Origin: a virus
Length of the DNA stretch: 64,000 bases
Virus record (IMG/VR): IMGVR_UViG_3300027777_000028
Location: 1-64,000 of that record
Direction: 5' to 3' (one strand)
Shown here: positions 42,511-50,900 of the stretch, one piece after another
Numbering within the stretch: the first letter of the stretch is position 1
Layout: each line of letters starts with the position of its first letter
Notes under the pieces: generated by a model
What the model was told of the DNA's origin: nothing
What the model saw: the letters and a program-made list of their open reading frames with translations, nothing else
Databases searched by the model: none
Program-made: the position numbers and the translations under genes

Positions 42511-44370
42511 ATGGATATTTCACAAAGAATATTAAGCGACATTACGGTGTATATGAAATACGCAAAATTTGTCCCTGACTTAAACAGAAGAGAAACTTGG
42601 GAAGAGTTGGTGACAAGAAACAAAGAAATGCACCAAAAAAAATACCCCCAAATCAAAGAAGAGATTGAGGAAGTATATCAAATGGTATATGACAAAAAAA
42701 TTCTTCCATCTATGAGATCTTTACAATTTGGTGGAAAACCAATTGAGATTTCACCAAACAGAGTTTACAATTGTGCTTATTTACCAATTGATCATGCTGA
42801 TGCTTTTTCAGAAACAATGTTTTTGCTTTTAGGTGGAACAGGAGTTGGTTTTTCGGTTCAAAAACATCACGTTGATAAACTACCCGAAATTAAAAGACCA
42901 AACCCAAATAGAACAAGAAGATATTTGATTGGAGATTCTATCGAAGGATGGGCTGACGCAATTAAAGTATTAATTGAATCTTATTTAGGATTAAAATCAT
43001 CAACACCAATTTTTGATTTTTCTGACATCAGACAAAAAGGAGCATTGTTGGTAACATCAGGGGGAAAGGCACCTGGACCACAACCACTTAAAGATTGTAT
43101 TCATAATATCACAAAAGTATTTGAATCAAAACAAGATAGTGAAAAATTAACACCAATCGAAACTCACGATATTGTATGTCATATTGCTGACGCAGTTTTA
43201 GCTGGAGGTATTAGAAGAGCAGCACTTATCAGTTTGTTTTCTGCTGATGATGAAGAAATGATTTCTTGTAAATCAGGAAATTGGTGGGAACAAAACCCAC
43301 AAAGAGGAAGAGCAAACAATTCAGCAGTTTTACTTCGTCACAAAATAACCAAAGAATATTTTATGGATTTGTGGAAAAGAATTGAATTATCAGGAGCAGG
43401 TGAACCAGGAATTTATTTATCAAATGATAAAGATTGGGGAACAAACCCTTGTTGTGAAATCGGTCTTCGTCCTTACCAATTTTGTAATTTATGTGAAGTA
43501 AACGCATCTGATATTGAATCACAGGAAGACTTTGAAAAAAGAGTAAAAGGGGCGGCGTTCATTGGAACATTACAAGCAGGATATACAGACTTCCATTATC
43601 TTCGTGATGTATGGAAAAGAACCACAGAAAAAGATGCTCTTATTGGTGTTGGAATGACTGGTATTGGATCAGGAGTTGTTTTAGGTTATGATATGGAAGC
43701 GGCCGCACAGGCAGTTAAAGATGAAAACGAAAGAGTCGCTGAACTTATTGGAATTAATAAGGCTGCAAGAACAACCACAGTTAAACCATCAGGAACATCA
43801 TCTTTGGTATTGGGAACTTCATCAGGAATTCACGCTTGGCATAATGACTATTATTTAAGAAGAATCCGTGTTGGAAAAAATGAAGCAATTTATTCTTATC
43901 TTGCAATTAATCACCCCGAACTTGTTGAAGATGAATACTTCCGTCCACACGACACTGCGGTAATTACAATTCCACAGATGGCACCTGAAGGATCAATTTT
44001 ACGATATGAGTCCGTATTTGAGATGTTAGAAAGAGTTAAAAAAGTTTCAAAAGAGTGGATTAAAACAGGGCATAGATCAGGACAAAATAGTCATAACGTA
44101 TCTGCAACAGTTTCAATCAAAGAAAATGAGTGGGAATTAGTTGGAGAATGGATGTGGAAATCAAGAAAATTTTACAACGGCTTATCAGTATTACCTTATT
44201 CAAACCATACTTATACCCAGGCACCTTTTGAAGATTGTAACAAAGAAGATTTTGAAAGATTGTTAAAATCACTAAAAAATGTTGATTTAACAAAAGTAAT
44301 TGAATTACAAGACAATACAAATCTTAGTGGTGAAGCGGCTTGTGCTGGTGGAGCCTGTGAAATAGTATAG
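42511..44370 (+). CDS. nrdJ: Class II (B12-dependent) ribonucleotide reductase
   Basis: This 619-residue reductase is compact compared with the L. leichmannii enzyme (739). Key cysteines are present: Cys88 (NRVYNCAYLP) and Cys325 as the redox pair. Cys314 is the thiyl radical residue in TNPCCEIGL, with Asn312 and Glu316. Cys611/Cys616 near the C-terminus (ACAGGACEIV) can re-reduce the active site. The spacings Cys314-Cys325 and Cys611-Cys616 equal those of the monomeric adenosylcobalamin-dependent triphosphate reductases. It supplies dNTPs without needing oxygen or a separate radical subunit, but depends on host or environmental B12. The next gene starts 2 bases after its stop. Confidence 0.92.
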   Translation: MDISQRILSDITVYMKYAKFVPDLNRRETWEELVTRNKEMHQKKYPQIKEEIEEVYQMVYDKKILPSMRSLQFGGKPIEISPNRVYNCAYLPIDHADAFSETMFLLLGGTGVGFSVQKHHVDKLPEIKRPNPNRTRRYLIGDSIEGWADAIKVLIESYLGLKSSTPIFDFSDIRQKGALLVTSGGKAPGPQPLKDCIHNITKVFESKQDSEKLTPIETHDIVCHIADAVLAGGIRRAALISLFSADDEEMISCKSGNWWEQNPQRGRANNSAVLLRHKITKEYFMDLWKRIELSGAGEPGIYLSNDKDWGTNPCCEIGLRPYQFCNLCEVNASDIESQEDFEKRVKGAAFIGTLQAGYTDFHYLRDVWKRTTEKDALIGVGMTGIGSGVVLGYDMEAAAQAVKDENERVAELIGINKAARTTTVKPSGTSSLVLGTSSGIHAWHNDYYLRRIRVGKNEAIYSYLAINHPELVEDEYFRPHDTAVITIPQMAPEGSILRYESVFEMLERVKKVSKEWIKTGHRSGQNSHNVSATVSIKENEWELVGEWMWKSRKFYNGLSVLPYSNHTYTQAPFEDCNKEDFERLLKSLKNVDLTKVIELQDNTNLSGEAACAGGACEIV

Positions 44371-44372
44371 TT

Positions 44373-44600
44373 ATGACTGTAAATGCATCAAACGATTGGA
44401 TACAACAATTATATGTTCAGGAGACATCAAAAAAATCTCCTGAACCTGATTTTTATGAAAATGAAAACGGAAAAATTGTTATGACCAAATCTTACCATAT
44501 TAAGAGGGGTTCTTGTTGTGGATCAAAATGTTTAAATTGTCCCTACGAACCGAAATATGTCAAAGGAAATAAAATCGTAGAAAAATCACTAAGAAATTAG
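44373..44600 (+). CDS. Small Cys-rich protein, DUF5522-like
   Basis: The 75 residues have the core YHIKRGSCCGSKCLNCPYEP, which matches the CC-G-x-x-C-x-x-CPY signature I associate with DUF5522 proteins of bacteria, many of them Bacteroidota. The four clustered cysteines could bind a metal or do thiol exchange. Function is unknown. It is coupled to the ribonucleotide reductase gene (2-base gap) and its stop lies within the terminator stem, so the two form the end of the replication/nucleotide unit. A role in supplying electrons to the reductase is a guess from position. Confidence 0.7.
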   Translation: MTVNASNDWIQQLYVQETSKKSPEPDFYENENGKIVMTKSYHIKRGSCCGSKCLNCPYEPKYVKGNKIVEKSLRN

Positions 44601-44611
44601 TGATTTTTTTT
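44583..44611 (+). terminator. Rho-independent-type terminator
   Basis: AAATCACTAA pairs with TTAGTGATTT around GAAA, then T residues. The stem includes the stop codon of the DUF5522-like gene. Confidence 0.85.
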
Positions 44612-44623
44612 ATATATCTAAAC

Positions 44624-44630
44624 TATTTAT
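44624..44630 (+). promoter_or_regulatory. TATTTAT motif, candidate phage promoter
   Basis: ACTATTTATTTGTATG: the motif lies between the terminator and the flavoprotein ATG, only 4 bases before it. The arrangement matches that at 19728. Confidence 0.4.
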
Positions 44631-44634
44631 TTGT

Positions 44635-45402
44635 ATGTCGAATATTATTTCAGAAGAAATTCAAAAGATTAGAAAAATGATGCTCTTGGAAGAACTAGTC
44701 CAAGAAGACGGAGCCAAGAAATTAAAACAAACTTTAGATATTCTACAAAAAAAAGATAAAGTTTTACTTTTGAGTTGTTCAAACAGATTTAACTGGGACC
44801 CTAAAAACATAGACGTTCCAAAATCAAAGATACTTGCAATGTATTTGAATGAGGAACTTGGAAAAAAATCTGTATTTATGGATGTGTCAGAACTTAAAAT
44901 ATTTCCTTGTGAGGGTAATGTTTCAAGGGAAGAAGGGAATAGTTGTGGTGTATTAAAATCATTATTAAAAGATAATAAAAAAAATCCTTCAGGTCATCAT
45001 AGGTGTTGGGCAAGTTTAAATAATAAAACTGATGAATTATGGAAGATCAGTAAAGAATTATTTGAATCAGACGCTGTGGTATTCTTTAGTTCAGTAAGGT
45101 GGGGACAAGCCAATATGTTTTATCAAAATCTAATAGAAAGATTAAATTGGATTGAAAACATGCATACCACTTTAGGTGAAAAAAATATTGTTAAAGATAT
45201 TGAAACAGGTTTTATTTGTGTTGGTCAAAATTGGAATGGTGAAAATGTCACAGAAACCCAAATGGAGGTTCATAAATTCTATGGATTCAAACCCAATAAA
45301 AAACTATATTGGAATTGGCAATATACAACCGATGCGTATGACGAAAGTAAATCTTCTTACAAAAAATCCCACAAAAAATTCATTGATGATATGGGTTTAT
45401 AA
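44635..45402 (+). CDS. Flavodoxin-like NAD(P)H:FMN reductase
   Basis: The 255-residue protein has a flavodoxin-like fold. KVLLLSCSNRFNW is the phosphate-binding first strand and loop. FESDAVVFFSSVRWGQANMF and NLIERLNWIENM match the flavin-contacting region of NADPH-dependent FMN reductases. Cysteines occur in FPCEGNVS and NSCGVL. About 40 residues precede the fold (IISEEIQKIRKMMLLEE), similar to the leader of the protein at 36811. It could reduce flavin, a thiol system or cobalamin for the upstream B12-dependent reductase; this is inference. It is a single-gene unit. Confidence 0.75.
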   Translation: MSNIISEEIQKIRKMMLLEELVQEDGAKKLKQTLDILQKKDKVLLLSCSNRFNWDPKNIDVPKSKILAMYLNEELGKKSVFMDVSELKIFPCEGNVSREEGNSCGVLKSLLKDNKKNPSGHHRCWASLNNKTDELWKISKELFESDAVVFFSSVRWGQANMFYQNLIERLNWIENMHTTLGEKNIVKDIETGFICVGQNWNGENVTETQMEVHKFYGFKPNKKLYWNWQYTTDAYDESKSSYKKSHKKFIDDMGL

Positions 45403-45448
45403 AATCGGTTATTATAAATATAAATCATCGTCATAGGACAAAAAAAAT

Positions 45449-45486
45449 ATCCGATGTGTTTTTTCAAGATAGGTCGGGATTTTTTA
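45449..45486 (+). terminator. Weak terminator candidate after flavoprotein gene
   Basis: ATCCGA (45449-45454) can pair with TCGGGAT (45474-45480) with one bulged G and a long loop, followed by TTTTTA. The pairing is imperfect, but its place in a 134-base gap before the wedge operon fits. Confidence 0.35.
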
Positions 45487-45522
45487 TTTAATGTAATTTT
45501 TACTTAAAAAAAACCTAACCTA

Positions 45523-45529
45523 TATTTAT
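45523..45529 (+). promoter_or_regulatory. TATTTAT motif, candidate promoter of wedge genes
   Basis: TATATTTATATG lies 7 bases before the gp25-like start and heads the baseplate wedge genes. Confidence 0.45.
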
Positions 45530-45536
45530 ATGTGAT

Positions 45537-45995
45537 ATGGCAAATGGTATTACTTATGGAATTTCTTTCCCTTTTGTTGACTCTTTCACAGGACGATATT
45601 TGGACGTAACAAATTCAACTGAAGGTGAAATAAGGGCTAATTTGGTTCATTTATTACTAACAAGAAAAGGATCGAGATATTTTTTACCTGATTTTGGAAC
45701 AAGACTTTATGAGTTTATATTTGAACCATTAGACGGACCAACTTTTTCTGATATTGAAGCCGAGATAAGAAGTACGATTGGAACTTATATGCCAAATTTG
45801 CAAGTAACCAATATAAGTGTTGAACCGGCATCTGCGGGTTTAGAAGATAAAGGTTATACCGTGAATAGAGATGGAGAAAGGGAGTTTAAAGTTACAAATA
45901 TCGCAACTTTAGAACACACCGCAAAAATTAAAATAGATTATCGTATAACAGATTCGGCTTTTGAATCTCAAGATTTTATCATTATCAATATTTAA
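45537..45995 (+). CDS. gp25: Baseplate wedge protein, gp25-like
   Basis: The 152-residue protein (T4 gp25 has 132) has the GPW/gp25 core: LVHLLLTRKGSRYFLPDFGTRLYEFIFEPL, then IEAEIRSTIGTYMPNLQV. gp25 resembles a lysozyme fold without catalysis; it sits at the wedge centre and starts sheath assembly. It precedes the gp6-like gene by 6 bases, the conserved gp25-gp6 pairing of contractile tails. Confidence 0.92.
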   Translation: MANGITYGISFPFVDSFTGRYLDVTNSTEGEIRANLVHLLLTRKGSRYFLPDFGTRLYEFIFEPLDGPTFSDIEAEIRSTIGTYMPNLQVTNISVEPASAGLEDKGYTVNRDGEREFKVTNIATLEHTAKIKIDYRITDSAFESQDFIIINI

Positions 45996-46001
45996 TATTA
46001 T

Positions 46002-47843
46002 ATGGCTGAGAAAAAAATTTCCTATACCGTAAGGGACTTTCAAGGAGTTAGAACTGAATTAATTAATTTTACAAGAACTTATTATCCTGATTTGGTTCAA
46101 AACTTTAATGATGCAGGTATTTTTTCTGTGATGTTAGATTTGAATGCTGCGGTTACGGATAACTTGAATTATCAAATTGATAGAAGTATTCAAGAAACCG
46201 TATTACAATTTGCACAACAAAAAAATTCGGTATATAATATTGCAAGAACTTATGGATTAAAAGTTCCTGGACAAAGACCATCGGTTGCTTTAATTGATTT
46301 TTCAATTACGGTTCCGGCTTTTGGAGATAGAGAAGATTTGAGATATTGTGGTGTTTTACGAAGAGGATCACAAGTTAATGGTGGAGGACAACCATTTGAA
46401 ACGGTATATGATATTGACTTCGCGTCACCAATCAATGCTGAAGGGTCACCAAATAGAGTTAAAATACCTAACTTTGATTCAAGTGGAAAACTATTAAATT
46501 ATACAATTGTCAAAAGAGAAGTTGTTGTTAACGGTATTACAAAAGTATATAAAAGGGTAATAACACCAAATGATTCGAAACCTTATTTAGAATTATTTTT
46601 ACCTGAAAAAAATGTATTAGGAATTACTAGTGTTTTATTGAAACCTGGAACTCAATATTCAACAATACCAAATCCACAAGACTTTTTAACTTTGGGACAA
46701 GAAAGATGGTATGAGGTTGACGCATTAGTTCAAGATAGAGTTTTTATTGAAGATCCAACGAAAACTTCAGATCAACCAGGTATAAAAGTAGGAAGATATA
46801 TTACGACATCAAACAAATTTATTTCTGAATATACACCACAAGGATTTTGTAAAATGACGTTTGGTGGGGGAAATATTTCTGCTGATGAACAATTAAGACA
46901 ATTTGCAATTGATGGAAAAGGATTTGATTTGAGTAGGTATACAAACAATTATGCTTTGGGAGCGGCTCTTTCACCAAATACTACATTATTTGTTCAATAT
47001 AGAATTGGTGGTGGTTTATCAAGTAATTTGGGTATTAATACAATAAATCAAATTGGTACGGTTTCATTTGCAGTAAATGGACCTTCACAAAGTGTTAATA
47101 ATAGTGTTATTAATAGTTTACAATGTAATAACGTAACTGCAGCAATTGGAGGAGCAAATCCACCAACAACTGAAGATGTTAGAAATTTGGTGTCTTTTAA
47201 CTTTGCAGCTCAAAACAGAGCGGTAACCGTAAATGATTATAATTCACTTATTAGAACTATGCCATCTCAATTTGGGGCACCAGCAAAAGTTGCTATCACG
47301 GAAGAAAACAACAAAATAAGAATTAAAATGTTGTCTTATGACGCTAATGGAACTTTAACAAATGTTGTATCAAACACCTTAAAACAAAATGTTGCAAATT
47401 ATTTATCAAACTACAGAATGATAAATGATTATATATCTATTGAGGCCGCTGATACAATAGACTTGGCTGTCACAGTTGACGTAGTTTTAGATAATAGTCA
47501 AAATCAGGGAGCAATCATTTCAAAAACAATTCAAATTATTACGGACTTCTTTAATCCGTTAGTTAGAAATCTTGGTCAAAATGTTAATATCTCTGAATTG
47601 AGAAGATTAATTCAATCAGAAAATGGAATTGTAAGTATTACAGATGTTTTATTCTTTAATCAAGTTGGAGGTCAATATTCGTCAAGTCAAACTTCTATGC
47701 CGTATGCAGATCCTGTTACAAGACAAATTCAACCAACGGCAGATACTTTATTCGCAACACCAACACAAACTTATCAGATTAGATATCCAAACAAGGATAT
47801 TAATGTTAGAGTTTTGAACCTGAAATCAGTAAACTTCTCTTAG
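46002..47843 (+). CDS. gp6: Baseplate wedge protein, gp6/J-like
   Basis: The 613-residue protein (T4 gp6 has 660) starts with the wedge N-terminal domain: YTVRDFQGVRTELINFTRTYYPDL, AGIFSVMLDLNAAVTDNLNY and the following QKNSVYNIARTYGLKVPGQRPS helix-turn. The later NVTAAIGGANPPTTEDVRN, NFAAQNRAVTVNDYNSLI and AITEENN blocks are the typical J-family segments. The C-terminal domain includes NISELRRLIQSENGIVSI, which makes the dimer contacts of the inner baseplate ring. This identification is strong together with gp25 upstream. Confidence 0.9.
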   Translation: MAEKKISYTVRDFQGVRTELINFTRTYYPDLVQNFNDAGIFSVMLDLNAAVTDNLNYQIDRSIQETVLQFAQQKNSVYNIARTYGLKVPGQRPSVALIDFSITVPAFGDREDLRYCGVLRRGSQVNGGGQPFETVYDIDFASPINAEGSPNRVKIPNFDSSGKLLNYTIVKREVVVNGITKVYKRVITPNDSKPYLELFLPEKNVLGITSVLLKPGTQYSTIPNPQDFLTLGQERWYEVDALVQDRVFIEDPTKTSDQPGIKVGRYITTSNKFISEYTPQGFCKMTFGGGNISADEQLRQFAIDGKGFDLSRYTNNYALGAALSPNTTLFVQYRIGGGLSSNLGINTINQIGTVSFAVNGPSQSVNNSVINSLQCNNVTAAIGGANPPTTEDVRNLVSFNFAAQNRAVTVNDYNSLIRTMPSQFGAPAKVAITEENNKIRIKMLSYDANGTLTNVVSNTLKQNVANYLSNYRMINDYISIEAADTIDLAVTVDVVLDNSQNQGAIISKTIQIITDFFNPLVRNLGQNVNISELRRLIQSENGIVSITDVLFFNQVGGQYSSSQTSMPYADPVTRQIQPTADTLFATPTQTYQIRYPNKDINVRVLNLKSVNFS

Positions 47844-47894
47844 TAATTTATTTTTTTCAACTTATAACTATTTTTATCAAAATAGCAAATAAAC

Positions 47895-47901
47895 TATTTA
47901 T
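47895..47901 (+). promoter_or_regulatory. TATTTAT motif, candidate phage promoter
   Basis: ACTATTTATGA lies 17 bases before the 1880-residue wedge gene. Just upstream, CTATTTT (47868-47874) can pair with AAAATAG (47879-47885), an AT-only hairpin without a T-run whose role is unclear. Confidence 0.45.
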
Positions 47902-47918
47902 GAAAAAACGTTTTTTTA

Positions 47919-50900
47919 ATGGGTAAGTCGTATAGAATAAGAACTGAAGTTGGTGTAGACAAATACATAAATGTAAATTTAGAACAAGATTGGGAATCTT
48001 TAGAGATATTGTCTTTAAAGATTTTGGCAAACGATGTGTATACTCGTTTTTGTTCTGACTATGGTGTTGTCACGGGTAGAGTTTTTGTAAACGGAGGATT
48101 TGGATTACCAAACGCTAAAGTCTCTGTTTTTATTCCGTTGGATGCTGCTGACGAATTAAACCCCGTAATCTCAGAATTATATCCATATAAAACAATAACT
48201 GAAACCAACGCGGATGGTTATAGATATAATCTATTACCTAAATTACCTTCATATAACGGACACGTCTCGACAGGATCATTTCCGAATAAGGGAGATGTTT
48301 TAATGGACGGATCGTATATTGAGGTATACGACAAATATTATAGGTTCACCGTAACAACAAATGAAAGTGGTGATTTTATGTTTTTTGGTGTTCCAGTTGG
48401 AACTCAAACAATCGTAATGGATGTTGATTTATCTGACATTGGTTGTTTTTCATTATCACCACAAGATCTAATACAACAAGGATTAGCAACCGAAACTCAA
48501 GTTAATGGGGCCAAATTTAAATCATCAACAAACCTAAGAGAGTTACCACAAATTAAAAATTTAGTTTTTGACGTTGATGTTCGACCATTTTGGGGTGATG
48601 CAGAACTTTGTCAAGTTGGAATAACACGAGTTGATTTTGATTTAACAAAACAAGCAAATATCAACATACAACCTACGGCGATTTTTATGGGGTCGATTAT
48701 CTCGACAACTGATGACGACGCTTTAAAGGTAAGTTGTAAACCAAAAAATAACACGGGTAATTTATGTGAATTAGTTGCAGGACCTGGTGAAATTCAAGCA
48801 ATTAGACAAACCATATTTTCGGATGATAATGGACTTCCGATCTTAGAAAGATACCAAATAGAACAAGAAGGAAAGGTTATTGATGCTGACGGAACTTATT
48901 TATTAAATGTACCAATGAACCTTGATTATGTTTTTACCAATGAGTTCGGACAACAAGTAATATCTAATGATCCAAAAAAAGGAATACCAACAAAAGGGAA
49001 ATATAGATTTAGGTTTAAGTGGCAAAACGAACAAGGACTTCAAGGAAGTTTTCAAAGAGCAAATTTTTTAGTTCCAAATATTAAAGAATATGGTTGGAAT
49101 AACACATATAATTCATCAAACGACCCATTCACCAATTTATCACCAGGAACTTATACATATCCATCAATACCTGCTGGATCAATTACGGGTTTAACAGCAA
49201 CAAATAATTTTGGTGTTAATTTAGGTCTGTCACAACCTACAACAAATAATGTTAGTTCATATTCAATTTATCTTAATGGTCAATTGTATATTGGAAGTTT
49301 AAATTCAATACCTTTTAATATTGGTGATACGATACAAATTGTTGCAACTCCTGTTGATTCATCTCAACCTCAATCAATCGTATTTACATCATATCAAGAG
49401 GAGTTATTTAATTTGTTAAGATCATACGCTTTTAGTACAGATTGGGATGATTATGCTAATGTACAAGAAGCTCTTAACTGTGAAGACACATTTTATGAAT
49501 TTCATTATAATAAGGTATATACCACCGCCATGTTTTTGGACCGATATAAAAAAGGTATTGGTAGAGCAAAACATTTAGGTATTAAAGAAATTGATAATAG
49601 ATCTTGTAAATCAACCGTCAACACATTTCCAGTAAACGACATTATTAGAAATTTTGACGCAATATTTTTTGTTTTTAATATTCTTATAAACATTCTAACA
49701 TTTCCAATTTTAACTCTTTTATTTGTTGCTCATTTTATTTCATTTTTATGGCCAATATTAAAGTATGTTCTTATTATATTGGGTATTGTGTTGACAATAC
49801 AGGCGGCCACTGATCTCCAAAATGTTTTTGAAAACACTTCTGAAGTTATAGAGGCAACACTAAGTGCGATAAGTGTTAATTTAGGAGGTCCTGTTGTAGA
49901 TACTGGTGCGTTAATAAAGTCCGTTAGGTTACTTATAAAACAATTTATACTAATTGCAAAGGCAGCTTTTTCAGTAGTATTAGCAGCTTCGTTTACTGCA
50001 TTTGCAATATTTGCCGCAGCAAAAATAAAAGGATTTCCAAGAATTGGATTACCAATGATTTCATATCCTGATTGTACAAGTTGTGATTGTGACTGTAAAA
50101 ATGCAGACATGAGTGATGATTTTGACTCAAATTCTGTTTACAATGAAATTAATACCGCAGCACAATCATCAGGTGGGGGAACAAACAATACTGTGTTGTC
50201 AACACCAAAAACATTGATTGCTCCTGTGAATTCTTCCGCGGCATATGCATTAGATCATCCAAATTTAAAAAATGATCCAAATAATAATGACCCTTTTCCT
50301 CCTTGTAAATCATTAACAACTTTGATTGGTAACGGTGATATTACTATTGACGTTGTTGTTAAGGCTTCTTTAGATTATATAAGAATTGCTTCTGGATCTG
50401 ACGTTATTAGTTCAACAGACCCAAATAGGTATTTACCAAATGAAGCTTATTTATTAAAAGCACCACAACCATTTTTATTTACCGCAGATAAAAATCCAGG
50501 GGCGGACGATAGATCTTTTGCATATCCTACTTCTGTGACATTTTCACAAAAATTAAATGAATTTAACACTAGAGACAAATACTTCAAAAGTAGTACAACT
50601 TCAGCATTTGGTAGTGGTGTAAATAGGATTAAAACAGTTGTGAATCCAACATCAGGATCAACACCATATGAAGATCAGGTTATAGTTGTATTAATGAATC
50701 CTGGATCTACAGAATCATTAGGTGTTGGAAACGTAGTTACATTCCAAGATCCAAATTATATGGATTCAGGATCTACTCTAAGAATGGTAAATTTGACGGG
50801 AGCAACAACAAACCAATTTCAAAATAACTCAATAACAGGAACGACATTAACAGGTCAAACATCTATATCAATAAATTATGCAAACCCTAATAATCCTTTA

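Noticed and set aside
47868-47885. AT-only hairpin as terminator before the large wedge gene
   Set aside because: CTATTTT/AAAATAG pairs but contains little G-C and has no trailing T-run.
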